In this document: positions 22,481 to 35,854 of the stretch, one piece after another
Position numbering within the stretch: the first letter of the stretch is position 1
How the letters are laid out: the number at the start of each line of letters is the position of its first letter
NCBI RefSeq assembly: GCF_014839805.1
Contig: NC_051138.1
Span: 9,608,983-9,672,982, forward strand
Length of the DNA: 64,000 bases
Direction: 5' to 3'
Origin: Manduca sexta
Lineage: Eukaryota > Arthropoda > Insecta > Lepidoptera > Sphingidae
Translations under genes and position numbers: made by a program
The notes under the pieces: model-generated
The model's input: the letters and a program-made list of their open reading frames with translations, nothing else
Database searches by the model: none
Told to the model about the DNA's origin: nothing

Positions 22481-23683
22481 TTTAACACGATTAATTATCA
22501 CATGAAGTAATTTTAATAATAACCAATTTCATGTATAAAATGCCGATATCACTATATATTTTATAAGAGTCTCCTATGAACTCATCGAAAAACTGTCCGA
22601 TCTAAGCCTACCCTACATAATATAAATACTAGAAATACATGTAAGCTTATATTAGATTTTAAATAAATAATTATCTTTCTATTGGACAGTTCGGTAGAAA
22701 ATATATAAATGTGTATATCGGAAGCATAGTTACACAGATACGCCAATTTCCTACTTTTTAATACTTCAAAACAATACTTACTTAGTAAATAATTAATAAG
22801 CCCGATTCAATAAAATTAATAGGAGGCCTTATAATTTCCAACTTAAAAAAAGGGAAGCAGAACATTTGCCGTAATTAATTTTCTTTGATCAAATAAAATC
22901 CTTTTCAAAATTTCAATAGATTATTTTGAGTAACAGATTAATAAGCATTTTAATTTTTGTAATTTAAATTGATCGGTTTAATAGTCTACTCGTATACAAT
23001 TTATATTTGTTTAACTTTTGGAATCATTAGCTAGTTAATGATACCATTCAATGATTTTAATGTGACATAATATTCTATTAATAACCATTCCAAAGATTTT
23101 ATATTCTAATACCGAAGCATTTATAACATAACTTATGTTGCATTTGTGAATGTTGTATAATACTTGAAAAATATTTTTGAATACAATTCCGATTTCTTAG
23201 TAATACAATAAGCAACGCTATCCTACAACTATCTACATGCACGTAGCAAGTGATGAATAATATTATATTTATTTTTTTTCGACATGTTTTTTGGTGACTT
23301 GATTCATGACGAACAGGCGCAAGAAAATATTTTCCTCATAAGGTCAAAAGCATACAACTATAAAAAAAGTCAGTGAACCTTAACTCTTAGGCCGATACCA
23401 ACAAATCACAGGACTCGCGGCGATAATCATACTTTTTTAAAAATCCTTTATTAAAAACGTGAAAATTAAGTATATTATTATAATGATCTGATATTCTCTG
23501 ACACCATTCATTCCACATTAATGCAATTTGGCTAGGTTCTGTCATTTGAGACATTAAAAAAGCTTGTTACACATGCTTATTAACATCTTCCTAACCGAAG
23601 TCTATCAAATACACAGCTGCACTCTCTGTCCATTCACTCTCATAGTCCGGTGAGACGACAAACCGACATGGAGAGTTGACACG
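22481..23683. other. AT-rich intergenic DNA
   Basis: Nothing recognised. Confidence 0.5.
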
Positions 23684-23698
23684 CAGGACCAACGACTT

Positions 23699-24021
23699 TT
23701 TTTTTTTTTTTTTTTTTACGTAGGTAAATCGTCAGTTGACTATCTCCCGCCTTGGGATGGGCGGGAGAGCGTGTCAGACTTTTACTGACTAAGAACCTAC
23801 GGTGTTCCCATCCTTTGCCTATGTGCCTAGGTCCAAGATCCGATGGCATTGAAACTTAGGCAGGCACCGGCCCTAAAGGGCCCCGTCAATGACACTGACA
23901 CTGCTCTTCGAGGCGCGCGTGGAACACTACGCGCCGTACACACGGGCCGTTGGGGTGTTTCGGGCGACGAGCTACCCAATGCTCGTCACCCGACGGTCCG
24001 CGCCTACGGAGGCCGACGATC
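23699..24021 (-). mobile_element. 323-bp retroposon with 15-bp target duplication
   Basis: It begins with poly(T) (about 23697-23716) and is flanked by CAGGACCAACGACTT at 23684-23698 and 24022-24036. This is a minus-orientation retroposed copy with its A-tail. The body is GC-rich ('tcccgccttgggatgggcg', 'cctaaagggccccgtcaat') and probably a LINE 3' end or SINE. The target sequence on both sides (to about 24110) also looks like an older LINE 3' end, so this is a nested insertion. Confidence 0.82.
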
Positions 24022-24150
24022 CAGGACCAACGACTTCGCGTGCTTTCCGAAGGATGGGGGTATCACATCGCCAACTTACAGACTTCAGAATCGGAATCGA
24101 ACCCAGGGTCAAGCGCGGCAGTCGTACTCGTACCGTGTACAATAACAAAA

Positions 24151-25189
24151 ACAAACGTTACCAAGGCAGTCGCAATACCACATACTTTTAAAGACGTTAG
24201 CAGCTCATTACACGAAAGAGATCCCCTAGGTGGGCACTGGTAATCAAAGAGGTTATCTAGACCTCGCAAAAAGCAATTTTATTTCTACGCAACAAGCAAT
24301 CATAGGTGCTGTAAGATATATCTACCACGGTATTTCTAAGTTCTATAATGGAACGAGATCTACGGACTTAAGTCGGATAATTTTTCATTTAATTGCAAAA
24401 TTTCATAGAATTGACTAAAGATAGATTGATTAAATCGATATAGTTTGTACAGACGTAACTGACGCCTAAAACAACTTTAATTACCTACTATAATATATTC
24501 GAGAATTTTACTGTAATTGGAAATAATATGTTCTTTTATGACTACTTATAATTTTAAGTGTAGTGTTTTATTCTGCGCAAAATATGCTAATTCGCAGAAA
24601 TTATTCTTTCTATATATCTATTTTATTATTCTCAGAAATCACACAACTAAATATGTAGGATCATCTAATATTATAATTATATAACTTTTGCTCGCGTCGC
24701 TGGTCTCGTAAAAGTCTTCTCCAAGCATACAAAGGCTTTAATTTCTATTTACTAGTCTTGAGCACGGTTCAAATCTGTACCAATTTTCGTTGTTTAGTTA
24801 CCGAATATTCACAAAATCTGTTTTATGCGAGTAGAGCGACGAGCAACAGCTAGCAAGGGTATTAGCTAGTCACTAGTCATTAATAAATTGCGATTTCATG
24901 ATTTATACTTTTCATTTAAATTCCACTCATTATAAATTTAACAGTTTGTATGTTGAATTAACAAAAGTCAGTCAATTATAATTGTTCACATGTTACAAAA
25001 ATTGTTATTCATATCACTCAATTGCCTTCGACTTATTTTTATAAATTTATTTATCACGAACTGTACTTCAATTCATAAGAGTTGAAAAGCGACGATGAAC
25101 AATGGATAATAGCACCTATAGGATAAATGATCAAACATCATAGCTATATATAGATTATTACTACGATAGCTTAGGAGTAGAATGGACTG
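24151..25189. other. AT-rich intergenic DNA
   Basis: No gene. Some stretches near 24700-24870 ('gcgagtagagcgacgagc') look like decayed interspersed repeat. Confidence 0.45.
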
Positions 25190-25330
25190 ATGCGACATAT
25201 TTATGTGAAGTCTGCCAATCTGCATTACGCCAATATGGGTGACCAAGACTTATCCTTCTTAGTAGTAAAAGAGGCCCGTGCCCAACAGTCGGAAAGATGA
25301 CAGTGCTGATATTATTATTATTTATAGATT
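25190..25330 (-). repeat. Interspersed repeat family A, minus copy
   Basis: 'gtgaagtctgccaatctgc' and 'gcccgtgcccaacagtc' are the inverse of family A, and an (ATT)n tail follows at 25311-25323. Confidence 0.7.
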
Positions 25331-25429
25331 ATTCATATTCAAATTATAATGTGCTATTAAACGAAAATTTATTGTCTCCTCCATGTTTCCGAATTTCACA
25401 ATGGTTTGTCATATCCTAATCAAAGTCTA

Positions 25430-25830
25430 TGAGAGTTGAGAACAGTCTCATTGGCTGCCTTTTAATAGAATCAACATTTACGCAGAAATATAAAACAAGT
25501 GCAACTTGGATTCGTGCACCGAAGGTTCCGTACAAACTAGTAGACAAGATCTCATTATATAAGTACAAACTTGACAAACTTAACTACAAAAATTTACGGA
25601 TTCAGATTTTTTCCTTTACATGGGTTTTAAGATTTTGTTTCTTACCAAATGTATGTCATCAGAATGTATGTATCGATTTCGAATACCATGTAAATTAAGA
25701 GGTATAACAATATCTTTTGATCGTGTTAACTTAAAAAAAATATTTTTTCGCTGCTGAAAAAGACCGTAGTCCGGAGAATTCGATATAATTTTTAACTTGA
25801 ACTCTATCTTTTGTATAAACATAAGAATAA
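25430..25830. repeat. Interspersed repeat family D, diverged copy
   Basis: 'gattcgtgcaccgaaggttc' near 25509 matches the copies at 29455 and, less closely, 42180. 'aaagaccgtagtccggag' near 25757 matches the family-D copy at 42425. The open frame 25429-25698 lies inside this repeat and is not a gene. Confidence 0.55.
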
Positions 25831-27354
25831 GAAATTATATACCCATTTCATAACGTAATAAGCTATTCATAAAACACTGAATTACGCCAATTATATATTT
25901 ATCTTTACAGTGTACTTACAGCGTTTTTTGCAAATTACTTATATGGAGTCTTATACAAAACAAAGAAAAATGAATTTTTACCGACATCATTTTCATAATC
26001 AAATATTACATTTTTGACATAGGCCGGAAAACGAGCTCGTGTTTCACTAATTAGCTTATATTATAGGATCGATTAGCCACAAAATTAGCTTACGAAGCAC
26101 ATAACTTCAAACTCCTTATACACGTTACGTTTAATGGAAACATTATTTTTCTTTGTGCAAAATAAAGTAAATCACTTTTTATTTTAAGTTTACAAAAATG
26201 AATGTTGTGAAAAACAGAAACGTGAATACTAGCACAATATTACATTTCTTCAACTACTTGTATGTGACTCTACCAACACTGTTCCAGAAAAAATATCTAG
26301 TTTCTGCTTTAAGTGAAAAAAGTGAAGCAAACGCGCGAATGGTTTTTCTTTTTTGCAAATATCGGCATTAATTTTTTTATGAGACGTAATAATAAAAACA
26401 AAACTTACGTTAAAATAATTAATGAGAGTAATTGGGCACAACCCAAATTGTGTAACGTGTTCTCCGTATTTTTTGAGAGTTCTTAGACATAAATAAATAA
26501 ATAAATAGACAATATTACAAACATAATAATAAAGAATAAGTACTAAACAAAATTGACGTAGGTAGGTACGTTTTGAAACAGACTACCCAGACGAATTTAA
26601 ATGCATTTAATATGGAACGTGTTATGATAATTTTATATTTTAACAATTATATTTTAATTATATATCGTCGTTAATTATATTAAAGTTGCTGTTCCGGTTG
26701 CTAAGGAATGACGGAAATATGTAATGTATATAAATATGAAAAAAAAATACAATTATCTATGTGATAGAATCCAGAAATTATTTAAGAATAGTTACCCCAC
26801 TCCCTAGTGATTATTTGCCACACGTGCAAAATGTGGAGAGTCGTAGATATAAATAAATAGAATAAGTAAGAGTAAATAAAATCCAGAATAAAACGTCCGC
26901 TTTATATTTTGACGAACTAAAAAGTAGCCTTTGTACTATTCCAGATTATAAACCTTTGTGCTAAATTTCATCAAGACAAATTAAGCCGTTCTGGCGAGAT
27001 TAAGTAACACAATGTAAACTTTGGCATTTATAATATTAGTGTGGACTATTACAACAATGTATGGTTAGACAGTACTAAAAATTTAGTGTGAATAATTTAT
27101 ATGCAAATTTCACGAAGTAAGGTAAATATTATACTTAGTCATTAATATTACAGCAGTCTTTATAATTATGATTGTTTTAATTTTACATTATATAACTCTT
27201 TCCTTTCTATGTAGGGACTTCTATGATGATGACGCCATTTGAATACCTACTAATGTTTGTAATAGAGTTCTGTTCTCGGTAAATACAATGGACATATTAT
27301 TACACGTTAGAACCTACTTAGAATGAACAACATAATGATACAATAATACCAGGC
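25831..27354. other. AT-rich intergenic DNA
   Basis: No gene. 26900-27040 resembles the Helitron-like family ('tttcatcaagacaaattaag'). Confidence 0.45.
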
Positions 27355-27620
27355 CAGTATTAAAATATTGTCCCACTGCTGGGCACGGGTCGCCTGTGCT
27401 ATGGACAGAGATTTGGCATTACTCCGCCAAACTGAGCTAGTGCGGATTGGCAGACTTCACACACTCAAAATGCTTAGAGAACTTCTCAGGTATACATATT
27501 TGCCCTCGATGTTTTCCTTCATTGTTAAAGCAAGCGATTATTAATTCACAAAATGGCAAAAACATGACTTTTATTATTTTTTGGGAAAAGACATCACACC
27601 AAAAGGTAAGGGTTGTTACT
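27355..27620 (+). repeat. Interspersed repeat family A, plus copy
   Basis: 'gtcccactgctgggcacgg', 'gattggcagacttcacacac' and 'gatgttttccttcattg' match the copy at 6842. Confidence 0.75.
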
Positions 27621-28261
27621 TAAGTGTCTTATGTATTATGAAAGATAGAAAGAAAGGAAATATTTATTTGTAACAACCAAAATTACATAATAATTATTAT
27701 ACAAAAATAAAAACTTAAATCTATTTGCTCGTCACCAAAGCGACTCTAGTTCAGCCTATGCTGATACAAAATGTATATGTACTTCGTTAAGAATAAAACA
27801 ATCCTTCATAACGCCTTCTAAATTATGCACTACGTACCTTACTTATGTGACTATATTAAGTTGGGTCTTAATCTCCAGTCTCGGCTCAGCCGTTTTCAGG
27901 ATTTATAATGTGCCATATCCTGATACAGCAATTTGAGTTGTGGGTATTAAGGTCACTCACTTACCCAAACAAAATTAAGACCGAATAAAGCGAATAACGG
28001 TGATATTGATGTTTCATAGCTATTACAATTTGTATACCTAAAAATATTCAAAATATTTCATCACTGGAGTTAGGAGTTTTTTATTACGCGTAATTTGATT
28101 GTTATATTAAAAAAACAAATGCTGGTTTTTAAAGTTGTATAATAAGACACATCAACATCTAATTAACATTCAATTCCTAATAATATCGTCTACAGAGTAC
28201 AGTAACAAGAAAATATCACAGATTAATTCATTTTGCTTGAATTATGTACATTATAAACAAG
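27621..28261. other. AT-rich intergenic DNA
   Basis: Nothing recognised. Confidence 0.5.
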
Positions 28262-28750
28262 TTTTGGCCGCGGCTGGGCCTGCGTGATAATGTTTTGTTC
28301 TGGGCTAAAGTTTTCTATTATAAACGTAACGCTATATGTTTTCCCGAGATAGAAAAATGTCCATGTTCTTTCCAGGTTGTGAAACTATCTCCATACCAAG
28401 TTTCATGTAAATCCCTTGGGTAGCTTTTCATTTTTCGCGTCAGACAGCCATACAGACGCAGTAGGGACTTTGGTTTATAATATATGTATATTTTACAACT
28501 GTTAAGAGGAACAATTCTGATATACTAAGCGCGCGCAACGAAAGCTGTTAAGATGAATACATTTCCCCATTTTTGCAACATATTTTATTGATGCTCCATT
28601 CCTATTGGACATGGCGTGATGTTATATAGTCTTCTTCGATATGTGAATTATCCAACACTAAAATAATTTTTCAATTCGAACCGGCAGTTCCTGATATCAG
28701 CGTATTCAGGCAAACAAACAAACACTTCAACTTTATAAAGTAAGTATAGA
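28262..28750 (-). mobile_element. Helitron-like repeat family B, single-module copy
   Basis: It runs from 'ttttggccgcggctggg' to an inverse TCTATACTTACTTTATAAAG end at 28750. It matches the element at 52779-55333 but has only one 'gttcctgatatcagcg' module where that one has several. Non-coding. Confidence 0.65.
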
Positions 28751-28754
28751 AGTA

Positions 28755-29015
28755 CCCCCTTATTCATAGACGTTTTTTATCGAACGACCAAGTAAAGCTG
28801 TGATAACAAGTCTGTTTCTCAGTGCTGACGGCATGGCAGTCTTCTCAGTGCGTAGACATAGGGCCGTTGTGATTGGCTAATATTGAGATACAACAATAAT
28901 AGTCAATCACAACGGCCCTATGTCTGTTTCTCATTGGCGTTGGGCACTGAGAAACAAGCTTGTTATCACAGCTTTACTTCGTCCTTAGATAAAAAACGTT
29001 TATGAATAAGGGGGG
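28755..29015. mobile_element. Foldback MITE with TA flanks
   Basis: A 261-bp element with ends CCCCCTTATTCATAGACGTT and a near-identical inverse (one base differs: ATAAACG). Long inner arms pair as well ('gccgttgtgattggctaat' with its inverse). TA lies on both sides (28753-28754 and 29016-29017), as for Tc1/mariner-derived MITEs. It can fold over nearly its full length. Confidence 0.85.
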
Positions 29016-29035
29016 TATAGTATAAAAAATGACTC

Positions 29036-29101
29036 AAATCATAATATATAAAATCATAGCTACTGCAACAGCAGTAGCTATGATTTTATATATTATGATT
29101 T
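29036..29101. repeat. Perfect 31-bp hairpin, AACA loop (first of a pair)
   Basis: Arms 29036-29066 and 29071-29101 are exact inverse complements with loop AACA. It overlaps by 4 nt with the second hairpin. Confidence 0.95.
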
Positions 29102-29161
29102 TGGCATATAAAATTTATTAATTAAACAACAGTTTAATTAATAAATTTTATATGCCAAAAT
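29098..29161. repeat. Perfect 30-bp hairpin, AACA loop (second of a pair)
   Basis: Arms 29098-29127 and 29132-29161 are exact inverse complements, again with loop AACA inside C-AACA-G. The arm sequence differs from the first hairpin. Confidence 0.95.
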
Positions 29162-29454
29162 TAATTGTGCGAACAATAAACATTAAGCTGCTACCTATTG
29201 TTTGTCTAAGACTATTTTTAGTAATTCTCCTTAATACGAGCACTCTAAGTTTCCAGACACGAAGCTGTCTGAGACTAATTGCAACAATAATATACTTACA
29301 CAAACTTGATAAAATGACACTTTAAACCGTAATACCTACGATAACATTGTCTTAACCAATTAAAAATGTAAACGCGTAATATAGTTTCTAGTTTCTTAAA
29401 ATAAAAAAGTCCGATTCATGAGAAAAATCCCCTTGACAAGCTAATCAAACGTAA

Positions 29455-29520
29455 GTCAAGTTAAAACACCGGCCAAGTGCGAGTCGAACTCGGGCACCGA
29501 GGGTTCCTTGCAAACATGTA
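29455..29520 (+). repeat. Repeat 'acaccggccaagtgcgagtcg' family end
   Basis: 'acaccggccaagtgcgagtc' followed by 'gggcaccgagggttcc' is a very common lepidopteran repeat terminus. The rest of this copy is not delimited. Confidence 0.65.
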
Positions 29521-31089
29521 AGTATATACAATGACGTTTTATAAACAGACGCGTCATAGACTAACAAAATTGCACATAAAAACAGTGCAGTATTTACTAT
29601 CGTCACAATCCTACCGGCTCTCATTGATACGGTCCAGTGTGCCCAAATGGGCCCGAGCGTCGACCGCCCCGTCGCCATGACAGACGAATAAAATGCATTT
29701 ATTAGTTAAAAAATAAGTTAAATAGTATATACTTATCACTAACGTATGAAATGAAATGTTTTCTTCATTCACAGTTGGAGTATAATTTGTACATAGTCTA
29801 AAAACACAGGAAGGCATTTTATTTATAAAAATACAAAAAGGTGGTGAGCCGACTAGCCGCGACAGTGGTTGGAGGTTGACTAAGTGAATGGCGGGCAATT
29901 ACCTTGCTTTCGTCTTGCCAGTATTGAGCTCGGATAACGTATCTATGTAATAAAAACATCTTAGGGTATATAAGTAAAAGTTCACCTATCACGACAATAG
30001 AGTCATAGTTATTGTATCTTTATTGCAAAATGAAATCCATAACATTACAATATGGAAAGCTGGAGGAGCATAAATTAAAGACAAAGGTCTAAAAATTAAG
30101 TTTTCGGAATTTTTTCCTTTATATGTGCTATGTACACTGCTCCTTGCCAAATTTCAAGATTCTAGGTCGACTGGAAGTACCCTTTAGGTCTTGATTCCCT
30201 TGCGAGTAGTTGCGAGTTTGAAATTGTGCCGCTTAAATTGCGTGCGTGCGTGCGTTCGTGGTAGTTCTCCAAACGCCCCCATTCCACAGGGCGGATATTT
30301 CAATGCCTAAAATAACATTTACCCGTACATAGCTTTCAATTGCCGTTTATAAACCACTTATTTGAGATTGAATTTATCTATCTCTAAAGAAGGAAAATAC
30401 AAGTAATATAAGACCCATGCGCAATTATATTTTATTTCTATTTTAAAGCCACTCAACAAATAACTGAACAAAAATTGTACTCGCATATAATATGCTGCAA
30501 TATAGCATATTGTATACAGTAGTAGTGCATTTGATGAGAATATATTTGAACATTTCACTGACAGTGATTGGATTGCATGTGCGCGATCACGTAATACTAT
30601 TTGTTTGGCATTACCCGTCCGTAGTCCACCTTGATTAAAAAACATATAAACAAACAACTCACATAAATTCCACTTAATGTATATAATAAAGTTGTGGAGG
30701 ACAAAAAGTCGATAACATTATACATTAGTGACACGCGGAAACAGTTCAGAGGCATCTGGTATAGATACAACGCCAGAAATTAATTGTTTAGCTATAATGA
30801 TTTTAATATAAATTAGGTTTTTAACGTGGATTCGCTTATGCAAAGAATCCTTTTCAGGGGAAAATGTAACTTAGATTACTTTTTTAACAGCTGCCAATGA
30901 AAGTTCAAACATAAATGATTATAGACATTTTTGAAAATGGCTTATCCATTTATGTCTATGATTTATGAACTAATAGATTAAACTAATAGCGAGACAAACA
31001 ACACGTGTTTTGGCTATAGTTCGTGCTTATAATCATATTGGGAAATTAGGAAAAATCGTTGATGTTAAAATGATATAATACAGTTGCTA
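29521..31089. other. Intergenic DNA with small repeat patches
   Basis: No gene. GC-richer patches at 29610-29690 and 29850-29900 are of unknown origin. 30256-30292 'ctccaaacgcccccattcc' also occurs at 19193, so it belongs to a dispersed repeat. The ORFs 29445-29898 and 30358-30657 show no family. Confidence 0.45.
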
Positions 31090-31420
31090 AAATTTTATTT
31101 ATTTGTAATATACATCTAGTTGTGGTCTATAGTATTCGAAGGTCAATCTAGATAGGTGCCACCGTTAATCTCTATTTCTGCCCCCAAGGAATAGTATGCA
31201 TGCATTGTGATATTCCGGTTTAAAGGACTTTGTAGCCAGTGTAATTACTGGGCATCATGAGACTTAACATCTTATGTCTCAGGTTGTCGAGCGCATTGGA
31301 CTACCATACAGTACTTTGTAATTCAAAGTCCTGGATGGTGTTGCTAGAGTTTCTGGACGGTCTTATCGCATACCATCTAAAGAATAGCGTGCTCGTCTTG
31401 ATATTTATTTCAATAAAAAT
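31090..31420 (+). repeat. Interspersed repeat family E (LINE 3' end)
   Basis: 'tctatttctgcccccaagg', 'attccggtttaaaggactt' and 'aacatcttatgtctcagg' are shared with 45990-46310 (plus) and 35855-36080 (minus). This non-coding 3'-end family ends near an A-rich tail. Confidence 0.7.
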
Positions 31421-33269
31421 AAATTAAAAAATTAAACGTAGGTACCGTCAGATGACCCATGTGTGTCGAGGTTGATTACGGTGAATAAAGTTGTAGAAGC
31501 AGTATAACATATCATGACTATTGGGTATGTAATATTTTTATTTGTAGATATATTACAAATTTATGTACGATATGTATTGCCTATTCGGGATCACCAATGT
31601 TGCATTGGTTTTCTATATTTTTTGGTAGGTTTCAAAACAAATCATTGATTAACTGAGCGGATTGATACGGAGGACCCGATTAGAGGTCCGCCTGTGTCGC
31701 TGGGTGCACTCGTCGTCGTACTCTCCTTGAAACTGTTAGGTGGAATCATAAGAAAAATGTTAATTATTTATTGTAAACATCCTAACACAGGGTACATAAA
31801 TATATGGGTTCTTATTCCTACTGGGATGAAAAATAATAAAATTCATAGAAAGATTGAATAAATTTTACCATAAATACCCTTGTGTATATCGATGGGCAAA
31901 ACTAATGATTTCTTTAATAGATCAAACCAAAAATTTACTTGTTATTACACAATAACTGCCTTTACAATGAAAAAGATAATTTGTTTAAAGCGAGTAAATA
32001 ACATTTTAATAATAAACTTACCAATACAATCAATAATTTTACTTGTAAATTACAATTCCAATTTGTTGTGATTTTCGCCAATCAACTTGTCAATGTCCAT
32101 CAATTGTCAAAAATTCTAATATTCCACAGATTAAAACATAATGCAATAAGACCGTAGATTGCATAATCAGTAAAAATATATATTATTTTGTCATTAATAA
32201 ACATTTAGAGTTATGAAATAATAGATAGATTGCAGAAAACCTAATTAGACATCCAATTTATATGTTTTTTTTACAAGAATGCCATGATAGGTAAAAAATT
32301 ACGGTTTTTGAAGATACACATCTCTAATCCGACACAATATTTTCATTCGAACGATTGTTTATGGTTCCGAAAGTAACGATGACGGATCCGAAGTAATTTG
32401 GTAGTAGGGTTAAATCCGAAGTTCGTCGTTTCTTCGTTTCGGAACGACGTTTCGATGTTCGTTTTTCGAAGTAGGGCCTCAGATTTCAGTAATATCAATA
32501 CAAGGATGTTAATTAGCTAATGTCCCATTATCTCTCTTAAACTAGCACACATACACTGGTAAAGAGAAGAAATGTTATATACAAACCCAGCCGATTATGT
32601 AAAGCTTCTCGATCCCAATGCTAGACTATATTCTAGATACCTGAGTATAATAGAATGATTTACATTTGTGAAAATCCATATGATGAGTGCGCTTATATAA
32701 ACCAAATCTGTATTGTGTATCTCGTACCCAATACCCATGTGGCGATAAGCTCACCATCTGGTGCGTTTGTCGCATTGAAATTTTGTTAGTAAAATGTGGG
32801 CGTATTTGTCATTTACTGGATAAGCATAACAATTTATTGTAAGAGGCATTTAAATGTACCATTAAATTAAACCACTTAAGTATTCACTGAATACCGAAAT
32901 TATTACAAATTAAAAGTTAGAAACTGTTATATCGTTACATAATTTCTTATGACATCTTTAGAGATATAATTATATCTTTTACAAAATCTATTTATGCGCA
33001 AAAATAATAATTGCCACTTAGTACACTTAGTGGAAATGACGGAGCGATAAAAACGCAATAAAACGCTTCAAACAATCGACCATATACATTTAACGATTCA
33101 AATAAATACTTTCAATAGACGATTACAGTAAGTTGCACTTATCTATCTGATTTATGTGCCTTGTTACACGTGAAGAGCAAAAATTGAAAAGAATTGCAAA
33201 CATTATCTATTAACTTCCGTGGTACGTAGTTTTTCTATTACTTACAGGTAGGTAATAGGTATATAACAC
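31421..33269. other. AT-rich intergenic DNA
   Basis: No gene or clear repeat; 32340-32480 has an unusual run of 'ttcg' motifs. Confidence 0.5.
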
Positions 33270-33440
33270 ACATACACCGCTCTTTATTCGCGAAGGGGTG
33301 GGCAGAGGCACAACTAGTGCCTCTACTTTTTCTTGAACTCTGGCTTGATGTTAAATAAAAAACCTATTATGACTGCCCGACCCGAGATTCAGACCCAAAA
33401 CCTCAAAGCGGTAGTCGTACCGCACACATTGTATAGCGTC
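33270..33440 (+). repeat. Interspersed repeat family F
   Basis: 'cgaaggggtgggcagaggc' to 'cacacattgtatagcg'. A second diverged copy is at 37050-37200 ('ctaaaggggtagacagggat'). Confidence 0.55.
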
Positions 33441-34799
33441 GCCACCGAAGCATTCAAATAACCGATTATAAAATATGTACTATAGTACATTATAATTTTA
33501 TCATTTACATACTTGTTATTTAATACAGTCAGAAACCACCAACATAGTTGCAAGTAAGATGTTTCGATATACTGGTGACAAGTGTTTCGAGGTGGTCCAC
33601 ATATTATTATTTGTTTTATTTAAGAAATTATTATATAACATTGATGATGTAAGGTGATGATAATATACGTGTTATATATTAATTATACCCTATAACAAGA
33701 GTAAGGATATTTGACATTCCCGGCTCATAGTTTCATAAGAAACTTAAAACATAGATGATATAGATAAATAGATTGTCCCACTAGATAAGTACCTAACGTA
33801 GACTGAAAAGGTTTCAGCAACCGCACCCAACTGGTGAAAAGTACCTAAGTATGCTTTTTAATGTTTCACGGGTTTACACAATCTGGATTGGTTACGTAAT
33901 AAATTTATGCCAACTTTGTGCACTGACTTCGGTGAGGCCGAGTTATCCTATAAGTCAGAGGAAGAAGAAACGCGTATAGAATCTTTTCCGAGAACACTTC
34001 TATGTAGAGAATGACAATTTATCTACCTACTCTGACGGCATATTCTGATTACTTTTTGTCTTAAATTTCTTATAAGATATTAATTGAACACATGATTAGG
34101 TACATCGCCAATTGTATCCATTTTGTATTTATGTGTAATATTATGTACCTAGCATAATTTTTATTTTTTTTATATTTATGTGTATAATGGAGTATAATTA
34201 ACTGGATTTATTAAGTTTAAATGATATTATTAACTTGATAGTGTATCATTGTATAATAAAATAACTAGTTTAAATATTTTCATCTCCCCTACCTAACCTC
34301 AAAAACTAATTTACTGGTGAGAGAGTACCATATAATACTTATAAAGGGTCATTTAAATAAAACTACATACTTATCTTTATATTGACGTATTATATTCTAT
34401 CGACATCTTTGCCTCTGATGACGTTGTGCTAAAAATCATCCGTAAATAAAAAATATTTTCGCCAAAAATCCCGATTTTAGTTATTTGACTTATTAATACA
34501 TTTTGTAGCTTAATTCATCCACGAAGACACGCCCCATTACTTTCCATAATCGCTTACGGTGTTCGAGAACAGCACGAGTGCACATGCACACTACAATGGA
34601 TAGCGCCGAGGCTGCAGGTTGGAGAATTTACTTACATCGAAACACCCTGCAATAATCCCAATCAAAAAGTGGTAGGGCGCGTCATTGTGGTTGAAATAAC
34701 CTGTATAGAATATGATACGGATAATAGCTGCGATAGTCTAGTTGCGTGTGGTACGGTCTACCAAGATGAATGTCCGCAGGTCAAGTCCCATATTATGTG
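33441..34799. other. AT-rich intergenic DNA
   Basis: Nothing recognised. 34550-34640 is slightly GC-richer, without a coding signature. Confidence 0.5.
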
Positions 34800-35015
34800 T
34801 CTATTCTTCGTAAAATCGCTTGCTTTTACGGTAAAGAAAGACATCATAAGGAAACCTGAATACCTGAGAAGTTCTATATAGGAATTTTAAGAGTATGTGA
34901 AGCCTACCAATCCGCACTAGGCCAGCGTGGTGGACTAAGACCTAATCGCTCTCAGTAGTAGACGAGACCCGTGGCTAGCAGTGGGACGATAGATTATACA
35001 ATATTGTTATTATTA
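34800..35015 (-). repeat. Interspersed repeat family A, minus copy
   Basis: 'gtgaagcctaccaatccgc', 'ggtggactaagacctaat' and 'ctagcagtgggacgatag' are the inverse of the copy at 6842. Confidence 0.72.
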
Positions 35016-35854
35016 TACTGGGTACACTGCCGCTACACTCCTACCGACATTATAACTACACGTGATGCAAAACCTGCCATAATACGTCGTCCTAACAAGT
35101 CACGTTTCGGAGGCAGCGAACACACATTCAGATATGCAACAAGAATACGATTACCGGTTTGTGAAATCTATATTTAGTATAGAATGTTTTGAAAAGCTTA
35201 ATTCCTATAAAATATGATTTTCAAGGAAGGCATTGAATGATTAAAAATACACAAAGAACCGTTGAACGGAAACGTAAATTACCACGAAAAAAAGGTATAT
35301 ATAGGTAGTGCAGTTCTTATTTTCACCGACGGTGTAAGTAAATTAATGATAATTATAATACAGTAACATTGTAAGCCTTTCGAATAAAGACAGCAAATCC
35401 ATTATAATAATATCCAAAATTTGTAAAATAATATTCATATGAAAATAGACGCAAACAATTTCAATATGGATATCTAACCCGAAACAAATTAGTACGAATT
35501 GGTAATTTATTAGTTGAATGATTTTCATAATAACTATTTGTTCGATACTTAACATATTGAAAAAGATTCAATCTCCGATGCCGAAGTCAATCTAACTTTG
35601 TACATAGTTTTTATCACGATCAAAGCGAGACAATCAGGTGCAACTTCTATTAAGTACTCCTATTTTAATATGAAAACCGCACGGTATGAAAGGATGACGT
35701 CAAGTGAACGGCCGGTTGTAAAAAATTTAGAATCCTTTTTGCAACATGCATGTAATAATGTATTGTGAGCCGGCGGCACAAGTCACCGGTATGTCAATCT
35801 CACATTATAGCCAGATAAGGGCAGGTGGTAGGAATAAGTTTTTTTTATTACTTT
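35016..35854. other. AT-rich intergenic DNA
   Basis: Nothing recognised; the ORFs at 34971 and 35343 are not protein-like. Confidence 0.5.
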
